From the NCBI GenBank assembly GCA_029204225.1, contig MU832572.1:1-64000 (forward strand): a DNA stretch of 64,000 bases, written 5' to 3'. Both the position numbers and the translations under genes were made by a program. The notes under the pieces were generated by a model. That model was not told where the DNA came from and did no database searches. It saw only the letters and a list, made by a program, of their open reading frames with translations. Source of the DNA: Diphasiastrum complanatum (taxonomy: Eukaryota; Streptophyta; Lycopodiopsida; Lycopodiales; Lycopodiaceae). Every line of letters starts with the position of its first letter. Within the stretch, counting starts at the first letter, position 1. Of this stretch, positions 22,864-33,400 are shown one piece after another.

Positions 22864-24650
22864 AAAAAGTTCCCTGCTGAAACAATCCGAGACTACACCT
22901 ATCGGATCTATCATCTAGTGAAGGATTGTGATCCACCGATTCCCCAACAGATCATCATGGCAAAATACTATGTCTGACTGTCCAAAAGGATCAGATCTAG
23001 TATGGAAGAGTTAGCATCCTATGCGTCACTTGCACAACTTTGTAAGGATGCTGCCTTGATGGAAATCTCACTCGGGAAGAAGGATTTTCCCTATCCAGAT
23101 GGAGAATTAGAGGAACAAAGGTCGACAACGAGCAGTGATCCAACAAGAATGGAACCCCATGCAAGGCAACAAAGTGCAGCAAGGTCAAGCAGATCAAGTG
23201 TAGCGGAAGACCAAGAACCTTGCACTTCAAGCTGTCAGCAAGCTTATGCTCGCTCTATTAAGTTTCTTGAAAAAGACGAATGTACCTTCTGCTTTGGGGA
23301 TCATCCAAGTACCAGGTGTCCAATCAAGAATCCGTGCTTGTTAAAAGGACAAAATACAGAGCAACAGGCTTGTCGACAGCAAGATCCAGCAGTTCAACGG
23401 TCAGAAGCAAAATCAAGCCAACAAGGAGCTCACCAGAAGGATGGATGTCAGATTGATCCATCTAAATCACGAGTTTCTTCAACAAACAGTGGCAAGGTAG
23501 AAGTTTTGGTTATATCATCTTGCATGTCACCGAATTCAATGGAGGACCATAACAGCCTACCAGTCTATTTTGTGGAAGATCCTAAGGGGAATCTATTACC
23601 AGTGTATGTCTATCAGCTTAGAGGCGATGGTGTATTGCACTCGGTAAGATGCTATGGATGCGGAGGGAAACACCGCCGTGCTGAATGTCCACATCGAGGG
23701 GATCCATCAACATTTGATCCCTCGTGTTCACAATGTGGAGTTAATCATCCATGCCAAGATTGCCCGATGAGAAATCCACAAATAGCTAGGAGGCATTTGG
23801 CCTATGTAGACCGACATGCACCTGTGGTGACCCTTCCACCTCGAACGCACTATAAAAGAAAAATCTTAGTGCCACCGGGTTATGAAGCGAGTGATGAAGA
23901 AGACAACCTGGCAAAATTCCCAAAGTACGAAAAGATACCCTCGGGCAAACAAGTAAAACCATCACAGAAGACAGAGTTGGTAGAATCCATCACGCCAATG
24001 GTAACTGAGGAAGTCAAGAAATTGGCATCCGACGAAGTCCAACGGATTTTACCAAGTCTCTTGGCACAATCACTGCAAAGAATCTTAGTGATGAAGTACA
24101 AAGGGGACTAGCGTCAACAGGGCAACTTGAAGGCAATTCGGCACAAGATCCAAGGAAAAGTGCCATCACGCAGCCTTCAATGGGGAAGTGCAATGACCAA
24201 GGGAAGACTAAAGTTGATGATTGTCCCTCAACGAGCAAGATTCAACCAAAGTCTCATTGTTCCATAATGCAGCAGCCCAAACCAACGCCAAATCCGGGTA
24301 TATCCATTCTTCAAAGGCCAAATCCAGGGAATCCAAGCCCAAATAGGCCTCCAGTACAGCAAGCACCAGCACCTACAATGACAAAGCCTTGTCCTAAATC
24401 TTTGATATTGATTGTTGAGGAAAGTCTTCAGGTTATGGCATACCATGAATACTTGGACAGACAAGAGAGTCAAGCAAGCATGTCATATCCACATTATGGT
24501 TTGGGGGAGTCCATGATGTTGGGACCAGTTGTGCCAATCTATGAGGATCTAGCTTTATCTTGGGATACTCTGATGAAATGCCTCAACTACCCAATTGTTG
24601 ATGAACAAGGTTATCCGGAATGGCCACCAGACCCTTATGGGTATTATTGA
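22864..24650 (+). pseudogene. gag of non-autonomous LTR element, three CX2CX3HX4C knuckles
   Basis: Capsid-type segment from about 22864 (FPAETIRDYTYRIYHLVKDC), one in-frame stop at 22975, then SSMEELASYASLAQLCKDAA. The nucleocapsid part has three knuckles: CTFCFGDHPSTRC, CYGCGGKHRRAEC and CSQCGVNHPCQDC. All are C-x2-C-x3-H-x4-C, one residue shorter than the canonical x4-H spacing. A long Gln/Ser-rich linker separates knuckle 1 from 2. The 23002 frame ends at 24111, but from about 24060 the next frame reads more naturally (NLSDEVQRGLASTGQL) and continues into a Pro/Gln-rich tail ending YPEWPPDPYGYY at 24650, so one frameshift splits the gene. Would bind element RNA and form particles. Nothing pol-like follows. 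Confidence 0.8.
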
Positions 24651-24837
24651 AAATCTGGCAAGTCCCAGTTCTTGTTGATCATCCACTAATAAAGCCTCAG
24701 GTTTTACGTAAGCGAATTCTATCCACGCTTTTCCTGAAGCAGCCATGTCCCAGCAATAAAAGAACCGACAACAGCACCCCTTCATGACAGTTCCAACCTA
24801 GTGCCGGGGGATCGGCACTACTTTGGGTCGTGAACCC

Positions 24838-25308
24838 TGTTGTGGGTATTTCCTGCACAATAATAAACAAGTGGGTCCCACCACTTAAAATATTGTTGGC
24901 CAAGCCTTACCTAGTGGGCCCTGCCACAGTACATTGTAAGTAGGGTAATAAGTGCGAGGGCACTGGCATCCTACGCGTGTAAGCCCAACCCAGCAAGTTG
25001 TAATTCCCTAGGAATAAGAGACTAGGGGCTTAAAACTCTAAAATGACATTAGAGGTCCTAAGTCAAGTTGCAAATAAAAAAGCTAAAAGGGTCCAACTTA
25101 AAACTCACATGAATCATGTGAGTGCCCTTGTGCTTTCTTAGCACCAATAGATTTAAGTTGTGTTTATTTTAAAGGCTTGGATTAGAATCCTTGCCCCAAT
25201 GAAGTGGCCAATGAGAGTGAAGGAGACTCACCTCTAAAATCTATAAGAGGGAGCCATTTCCTTTGTATTGTATCATCTTCCATTCTCATTCTAATAAAAC
25301 TCTCTTGG

Positions 25309-25356
<48 letters not shown>

Positions 25357-25467
25357 GTTGGGATAGAATAGCTTTGGGTAGGCGCTCGAGCCCCCAAAGC
25401 CTTTCTCAACCTAGGCATTATCTCTCTGCCTCTCTCCACTCTCTTTTTCCTCTCTCTTCTTGCTATG
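24838..25467 (+). repeat. LTR copy B (plus, U5 truncated)
   Basis: Starts TGTTGTGGGTATTTCCTGCA like copy A and ends at CTTCTTGCTATG, lacking the last 80 bp of U5. It would be the original 3' LTR of the element. It joins copy C tail to tail. Confidence 0.9.
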
Positions 25468-25635
25468 TTGTGTCGTCAATGTAGCATAGGGGTCCGTCGC
25501 TGGAAGCGGCAACCTCGTCTTCACCTGCATAGCAAGAAGAGAGAGGGAGAGGAGAGAGGGAGAGAGAGAATGCCTAGATTGAGAAAGGCTTTGGGGGCTC
25601 GAGCGCCTACCTAAAGCTATTCTATCCCAATGTAG

Positions 25636-25723
<88 letters not shown>

Positions 25724-26017
25724 GAGTTTTATTAGAATGAGAATGGAAGATGATACAATACAAAGGAAAGGGCTCCCTCTTACAGATCTTAGAGGTAAGC
25801 CTCCTTCACTCTCATTGGCCACTTCATTGGGACAAGGATTCTAATCCAAGCCTTTAAAATAAACACAACTTAAATCTATTGGTGCTAAGAAAGCACAAGG
25901 GCACTCACATGATTCATGTGAGTTTTAAGTTGGACCCTTTTAGCTTTTCTATTTGCAACTTGACTTAGGACCTCTAATGTCATTTTAGAGTTTTAAGCCC
26001 CTAGTCTCTGGTTCCTA
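25468..26017 (-). repeat. LTR copy C (minus, U3 truncated)
   Basis: Complement of the LTR from the complete U5 end (TTGTGTCGTC at 25468) to a truncated U3 near 26017. The (GA)n tract at 25637-25714 is the complement of the LTR CT tract. Confidence 0.9.
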
Positions 26018-26093
26018 GAGAATCACAACCCGCTATTGTCTTGCGCTCACCTGCACCACTGACTTATATTTTGTTACAATTGATTTGAATAAA
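26018..26093. repeat. Copia-LTR filler at the palindrome centre
   Basis: This 76-bp spacer is the reverse complement of part of the resident Copia LTR at 18943-19012 (about 90 percent identical by eye, e.g. AATTGATTTGAATAAAG versus CTTTATTCAAATCAATT). It joins the truncated U3 ends of copies C and D. Confidence 0.85.
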
Positions 26094-26398
26094 GTTGTAA
26101 TTCCTAGGAATAAGAGACTAGGGGCTTAAAACTCTAAAATGACATTAGAGGTCCTAAGTTAAGTTGCAAATAAAAAAACTAAAAGGGTCCAACTTAAAAC
26201 TCACATGAATCATGTGAGTGCCCTTGTGCTTTCTTAGCACCAATAGATTTAAGTTGTGTTTATTTTAAAGGCTTGGATTAGAATCCTTGTCCCAATGAAG
26301 TGGCCAATGAGAGTGAAGGAGGCTCACCTCTAAAATCTGTAAGAGGGAGCCATTTCCTTTGTATTGTATCATCTTCCATTCTCATTGTAATAAAACTC

Positions 26399-26471
<73 letters not shown>

Positions 26472-26655
26472 TGGGATAGAATAGCTTTAGGTAGGCGCTC
26501 GAGCCCCCAAAGCCTTTCTCAACCTAGGCATTCTCTCTCTCCCTCTCTCCACTCCCTTTCTCCTCTCTCTCCTCTCCCTCTCTCTTCTTGCTATGTAGGT
26601 GAAGGCGAGGTTGCCGCTCCCAGCGACGGGCCCCTATGCTACATTGACGACACAA
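26094..26655 (+). repeat. LTR copy D (plus, U3 truncated, complete U5)
   Basis: Starts GTTGTAATTCCTAGGAATAA at the point where copy C is also truncated, and ends GACGACACAACA. Together with E it is an inverted copy of the B-C block. Confidence 0.9.
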
Positions 26656-26781
26656 CATGGCAAGAAGAGAGAGGGAGAGGAGAGAGAGGAGAAAGAGAGT
26701 GGAGAGAGGGAGAGAGATAATGCCTAGGTTGAGAAAGGCTTTGGGGGCTCGAGCGCCTACCCAAAGCTATTCTATCCCAAC

Positions 26782-26858
<77 letters not shown>

Positions 26859-27329
26859 AATGGAGAAACCAAGAGAGTTTATTAGAATGAGAATGGAAGA
26901 TGATACAATACAAAGGAAATGGCTCTCTCTTATAGATTTTAGGGGTGAGCCTCCTTCACTCTCATTGGCCACTTCATTGGGGCAAAGATTTTAATCCAAG
27001 CCTTTAAAATAAACACAACTTAAATCTATTGGTGCTAAGAAAGCACAAGGGCACTCACATGATTCATGTGAGTTTTAAGTTGGACCTTTTTAGCTTTTTT
27101 ATTTGCAACTTGACAGGACCTCTAATGTCATTTTAGAGTTTTAAGCCCCTAGTCTCTTATTCCTAGGAATTACAACTTGCTACTTGTGCTGGGTTGGGCT
27201 TACACGTGCAGGATGCCAGTGCCCTCGCACTTATTACCCTACTTACAATGTACTATGGCAGGGCCCACTAGATAAGGCTTGGCCAACAGTATTTTAAGTG
27301 GTGGTACTGTGCAGAAAATACCCACAACA
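26656..27329 (-). repeat. LTR copy E (minus, complete U3)
   Basis: Starts TGGCAAGAAGAGAGAGG (U5 truncated at the same site as B) and ends CCCACAACA, the complement of the U3 start. It abuts the right-hand AACAC target duplication. Confidence 0.9.
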
Positions 27330-27334
27330 AACAC

Positions 27335-27620
27335 ATCTGCAATCATGGCCTGCGTTCGACAGTACATTAAGCTCACCTCTTTGTCGAAAATCTTGCCCCT
27401 GACATAGTGATATTGGATCTCAATGTGCTTACTCCTAGAATGAAATCTAGGGTTGACCGATAAGACAATTGCACTCTAATTATCACAGAATATTAATGTC
27501 TGGGTTATATATGTTTAAGACTAACATTCTACCAATAAAAGTCACTAGAGAGCAATAATTGAATACCATATAAGCTTGAGCCATGCTTAATTAACTGGCC
27601 ACTTTGTAACTTAATGTCGA
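27335..27620 (-). pseudogene. Copia RNase H (right part, minus strand)
   Basis: Minus strand gives LIFCDN, SAIVLSVNPRFHSRSKHIEI, QYHYVRGKIFDKEV and RTQAMIADVF, the classical Copia RNase H C-terminal block; one codon of the DNQSA-type motif is a stop. A further remnant (RMLV-NIYNP) extends to about 27560. Its C-terminus continues at 19599. Upstream pol domains are absent, so this copy was 5' truncated. Confidence 0.9.
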
Positions 27621-27864
27621 AATTGTTTTAAAGTCAAGTTAATAAAAACAAAATTAGTTAATCCGAGTTGTTTAAGTTTATTGAACCAAAGGGTTGACTT
27701 TGGAGTGACCAATCACAAGAGACTTTCTTCATGATAAATAAAGATCCTTGTTTGTATTTTAGTCCTTTTAATCCTATTGCTAGAAATTTGAGAAAAGACG
27801 ATCCTCCATTGTCCCCATACTTGTCTCTTTTCCTCTTTCTTCCAAGGCTTGCCAAGAACCTATA
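27621..27864. other. unassigned sequence
   Basis: A 70-codon minus-strand frame (27658-27870) has no recognisable motif. Probably non-coding. Confidence 0.3.
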
Positions 27865-28390
27865 ATCCATTGAAAAAGATTACAAATTTTTTAATTCACC
27901 TACCGAAAAATTTTGTGTAGGTTTTCACAACTTACATGTTTGAGCCCCTTATAGTATGAAAATTAGCACTTACAAATTTTAAACTTAAGATTGCAATACG
28001 ACTATGAGCTCTAACACATTTTTTGCCTTGCACATATTGAAGTTTTAACATAATGCATGCTATTTTAGTCTCTTGTTAAGCCATAAAGACCATACAAGTA
28101 TTTTTACATCATTAATAAACTTTAACATAAATCGAAATCCATAACAAAAATTTTGATATTAACACCTAAGGAATTGTAAAAATAAACTTTAATATAAAAT
28201 AAAAACCATATTAAAAATTTTGATACTAACACCTAAAGAATTGACAATTGAGACTTCTTGAGTGAATTTTTTTGGAGCCTTTTTGAATATAAAGCTAATA
28301 GGCTTTGGGCCCATGAATCTAAAAAAAACCTTTAAAAAAAAAAAGGATTGTGTGTACCTAGGTCGTAGTTTTTTTTTCACAAATAGTGGG
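27865..28390 (+). repeat. dispersed repeat, copy 2
   Basis: Second copy of the repeat described at 4615-5170, same orientation, most similar at 27865-27935 and 28250-28390. Confidence 0.5.
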
Positions 28391-29550
28391 CTAGGCAAAT
28401 GAACATAATTTGTTTCTATCATATGATTTAGCTCAAGTTTCACTTGGGCAGAGCATATGTGCCAAGGGAGTAAGCTTCAAATTATTCCGAAGCCCTTAAG
28501 TTAACGAGGATGGCCATAAAATTCTTAGCCAATGGCAAGGTAGATACAAGAACCATTGGGTAGGCTTTCATGTACTTTAACAATTATTGCACAAATGAGC
28601 TCATTCCAAACACTTTTACCACTAGTCCACATCACTGGTCAAGCACTAACACCAATCAACATTATCTTTACCATTTTCACATTTTGATTCACTTTCAACA
28701 CTCAAATTCTAAATGCAAAAAGAATAGAATAATGACCAAAGGGTTGGGAAAAGCCTGTGGCTCCTCAATCTCACTACCCACAAGCAAAGCTTTCATCACA
28801 ATTCCCAATGCATCAATAGCTACACTATCTTATTTTGTCTCATCTTACAAGGAACCTTCTTATTAAAGTTTGGAAAATCTTATCTACTTGTTAGTTCACC
28901 ATCCCTCAAAGACCACCCCCCCCCCAAGAAAACTGGTATGTTGGTTTTTTCTGAATGTATGCTCTTAAGATTTTAGAAACCCTAACACCATTTCTCCCAT
29001 GGACAATGCATTGCATAACTTGTTGGATTCATCCCTAGCACATTATTTTTAACGAGTATTAAGTTGGTCAGGACTTCCTCTCCTCCTCCCATTGAGGTAT
29101 GCAGTCCAACTCCAATCCTACATACAACAGGGAAAACATATGAAAATTCATGTTGCACGTCGGTGTAGCATGCTTGGGCTGGGCTTGCCTCCACCCTGAT
29201 TTGATTCCCTGCCCGCGCCTTGGTGGATAGTCTGGTTGAAGGCCTGCTTAAGGTTATTGTCTACAGGAATGAGAATTTTATGAAACTCCTATCAAAGGAC
29301 CTCCAGGTATAAAGAGACATACCTGCCAATTTTCCTCATTCCAAAAGCAAGATTGACATGGCAAATTTTCACCTCTGAGCAAGTGATGAACTAGCAGTTC
29401 TAAGCTCACTCTCTCGCACCCACTTACGTAAAACAGCTCTAAGAATTTATTTCTGTGTAATTCACCAAAACTACCAACATAGCATCTCAAACAGCAAAGC
29501 AAACTTCCATGCTTTTGTCTGCAAAAGGAAAAGTCCAATGTCCTGCAGTA
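28391..29550. other. no recognisable gene
   Basis: Includes a C homopolymer at about 28915-28925. Short frames on either strand lack motifs. The right end approaches the presumed FANCI 3' UTR. Confidence 0.4.
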
Positions 29551-29551
29551 C

Positions 29552-29557
29552 TTTATT
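29552..29557 (-). terminator. candidate FANCI polyadenylation signal
   Basis: AATAAA on the minus strand about 430 nt downstream of the FANCI stop codon. It is the candidate I noticed in this A+T-rich flank; processing site unverified. Confidence 0.35.
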
Positions 29558-29983
29558 AACATTGAAAGGTTCCTGCCTTGGCAGCAGATTTCAACTGCTC
29601 ATCATTTGTCCGGATTCATAAACTTGAATGTGATTCACATTTAATGTACATCATGATAAATGTTGTACAGTTTCACAGACGGTTTTGGTGACAAAAAATT
29701 CTCATTCTACACATGTCAATGAACTCAAAATCTAGCTGGATCTGAAGAGAATTTTCCAAAGAATTAACCTGTGAAAAGCTGATGCTCTTCCACTTCAGAG
29801 TATAGCAAATCTTTTGAGCACTATCACTATCTAAGAGCTCAATGAATGATTCGGCGAATTCAACTGCTTCCTAGCTGGAGTTTGAGGCATCTAAATTGAC
29901 AGGTATCTCTGACAAGATCAGTGCAACGGACTCAGCAGTTTTCAAACAATCACATCAAATAAAGAAATCCTGCAAGGAGATCG

Positions 29984-30496
29984 CTAAACACTTCTCTTTC
30001 CGGAAACATCCTGTGTGTCAGAGTCATCATCAGACTCCAATACCTTCCGTGCTTTATGATTGGAAGATCTGTGTATCACAGGCTGCTCCTCTTCATCTGC
30101 CTCTTCATTGCTATCATCAGATACTTTGATTCTTATCATGGTGTCCTCTCTACTAAGCTCCGGACCATCACCTGATCCATCCTCTGAATCTTGCTCTGCT
30201 TCCAATACCTCCGTCAAGTCTACACCATGCTCAGTACCTGCGATATCTTCTTCAGGATTTTGCTGTTGGTTATTGTCTTCTTCTTTAACCTTATTCTTTT
30301 TCGAAGAGTCCAGGATCTTGAAGTCTCGAGCAGTGCTTCGCTTTGCATGCCTCATCAAATTTACCTTCGTAATTTTACTGAGCTGTATCAAATATCTTTC
30401 ATAATCTTCCACATAAAAGATCAAATTGGGAATGGTCTTCCCTTCTCTTTTGATCTTGTTGACATAGAATTTTGTTTGCACGTTCTCCTGTTGATC
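29984..30496 (-). CDS. FANCI: FANCI exon 13, C-terminus
   Basis: Starts [19 protein letters not shown] after [27 protein letters not shown] and [18 protein letters not shown] are the most conserved FANCI C-terminal blocks. After them comes a long acidic tail ([32 protein letters not shown]) ending SGKRSV, in the place of the EDGE motif and basic NLS of the animal protein. Confidence 0.92.
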   Translation of the reverse strand, partial: DQQENVQTKFYVNKIKREGKTIPNLIFYVEDYERYLIQLSKITKVNLMRHAKRSTARDFKILDSSKKNKVKEEDNNQQQNPEEDIAGTEHGVDLTEVLEAEQDSEDGSGDGPELSREDTMIRIKVSDDSNEEADEEEQPVIHRSSNHKARKVLESDDDSDTQDVSGKRSV

Positions 30497-33400
30497 CTAC
30501 AAGACACCAAATTTTTCAACTTAAAGATTCATTCTATACTTTGAGACGCCTATGATCACGACACATCCAAGTTTTCAATAGCATTGGCATGTAGGAAATT
30601 AGTCGCTTGAGTTCGAAACTTTGATGCATCAGCCAGAACATCCAATCGACTCTTACTCAATTCCAGCAATCAATACTGAGATTAGGAAATGAAATAGGAC
30701 CGCTCACCCTTTGCATGATAGCCACAAAAGTATACAGCGGGCCAGTCAAGTTTTTGCACGTTAAGTTAGTAAGCCTTTGAAAACTATCACTGGGTAATGG
30801 TTGTCTGAATCCCTTTGGAGCAATGCAAAGACGCGTTGCAGCTGCTAAGCATTTGTACAATCTACCAGTCACCTTCAAGAATTGTTCGGCTGGGCCACCT
30901 GCAAAACTACTGATATTAAAATTGTCTGCATTTCGGTAAGACAGACCTCAAAGGATTAAGGCTCAGCAAGAAATTAGCTTAGAGTGGATGAGAACTCACA
31001 GGCTAAATTCATGTTGGTAAAAATGGAAAGAAGTGACACCAAAGACTCAAGCCTCTTATGTAAAGCATCTTCCAATTTGACTCTGGAAGAATTGGAGCTT
31101 TTGTCTTGCGAATCACTCTGCATCTCCGAGGACCTCCCCACAGTCTGGATTTTTAGCTTTGAGATGAGCCACTCAATATCAGACAAAATGCTTTCTGAAT
31201 GCTGAAGAAGAAATCCAGCAAGGCCATTCTGAGTAGAGCTATTGACAATAGGGTATTCATCCGATGAGTCAATAGCTTCACTTTCTTCAGAGCCCGTTAC
31301 TCTCAGAAGTTCAGAAGCGATACACTGTGCTATATTGAGATCTTCAGGTGAAATGCTCAGACAGACAGTTAAGGACCCAAGTGCTCGAGCTGCCCCCACG
31401 TTTACAACCTGATGATCCTTGCAGATTAAGTTGGCCCATGCACCGTGTTGCTTCATAAGAGCAGGAGGCAATTTACTTGCAAGCAGCAGAACCGTTCCAG
31501 CTACCACCTGCAGAGATAGAAAGGAGATTCTCAAATTTGATATAAGATCCACCTCACATTTCACCTTAATACACAGCCTGCATAGGAAGCTAAGGTCTAT
31601 CTCACATTTCATTTGAATACAACGCTTGTGTAACCTAGCATTGAAAATTCTACACTTGGATTCTTTATGCAAGCTTGGACATGCCACATAGACCTTCCTT
31701 TATTTGGCAACGAGCAGGTCAAAACTATTGAAAGAATTATTCTAAAGAACAAAAACGATTGGCAGGATAGATAACATCAGTGCTCATAATCTTTGAAAAC
31801 ATCATTTCAAAATTCTGCCTAGTGTGCATATAAGATTCCAATGCTGTCCATGGCCAACGACTCCATCTCCAGTTTGGGAGCAGTATTTATCTTAACTGCT
31901 CTCCTTTTTCCTTAGAGAAGAAAGCCCAAACTTTTTCAGCATGAACAACTTCATGGGCTTTTCACCATAGTGACATGATGCTTACGTTTTTATATAATAC
32001 ATATTATGCTTGACAAGTATCAAAAAGAATCAAAGGAAAAATATTCAACAGCAAGTTTTACGCAGGTGTGAAGTCATGCCCCAGAGGGCATTCAGGCCTT
32101 GCCTAAGCTTAGAAACCTTGGAGACCCCTGCCCCACATGCTCGGTAAACCCTCCGGGAACTACAATATCCTACACAAAATCCTCAAACCTTGAATAAATT
32201 TGCATCTTTTTAAGATCAGTAGTCACACAACTTTTAAAATCTAAAATAAAAAAGCAAGGATAGGAACTCAGACATTGATCGCAAACTATTAAATGCAATT
32301 CCAATGCATAGCTCCAAGTTTCAAAGTATTTTAGCCTCAATAATATTACGAAAGATCTAGGAAGCAGTACGGGTGAAGTCACCTCAGTTTCAGTGTATTT
32401 GGAAGAAGCAAGTAGCTCCTGTAGGAATGGTCTCATCTCTCTCAGCAACCAACCATGAATTAGCTCAGATTTGAGTTCATCAGTCATGCCTTGATTATCT
32501 TCGAAGCTAGAACTCTCTTCTGTATCTTCAAAACTGTTTACAGCTCCAGTTTTAAGTGTTAAATTCTTAAGTATCTGTACCAAACATGATCGCTGAATTC
32601 CCAAGCTAATAAGCTCATGGACACATTTAAGAGCGGTAAGAATGAGACCAGCTGGTGTTTCGTCACCTGTTTTTTTTCCTTTGTTAGGCTTGTCTTTATT
32701 ATAATCTTGGGTTGCGTTTACCATCAAACTGTTGCTGGATGTTAATGTTAAGAGAACTTTAGCAAGCTGATATGCAATTACCCTCCAGTCATTGCCTACA
32801 AGTTTGCTGAGATTACTGTACAATTTCTCTTGCCCAACCGGTGTATAAGCTACTCCTTTCAGATGTTGAAGGCAGCTTCTAAGAGCAAAGGCAACAATTT
32901 GGGTATCTACACTAAAAGATTCCTTTGAGTTCTCTTGCAAAGCTGTTGTGTCTCCCTGATTGTCCTTGCAAATGCCAGCTTTGAGAAGATGTGCGATTGT
33001 AGAACTACTCAAATGTGGCATACGCTTTTCAAGTGACGATTGAGGAGCCAGAAAAGGATTTGATTTTACAGGTAAAGTATCACGCAACCCTGCTTCAGAA
33101 GTTTTAGTCCCCAACTTGGGCCCAGCGCCTAATTTTGTTGAACCTTTGCTGTTACCTTTACCCTTCAGTGCAATACTTTGCTGTAAACTATCATGCAGCA
33201 CAATATAGCATTTGACCTCTTTCTCAGCCTTGATGCGAATTGCACTATTCTCACCACAAACTTCAGAAAGAGCTGCATCTATCATGACCTCGAGCACTCC
33301 TATTAACATACGAGCCTGCTCCAGATTCTTTTGTCCCTCTGCAGTTTCTGGTGTGAAATTTTGAGTTTTTCCAAGACCAAAATCTGCAAACATGCCCACA

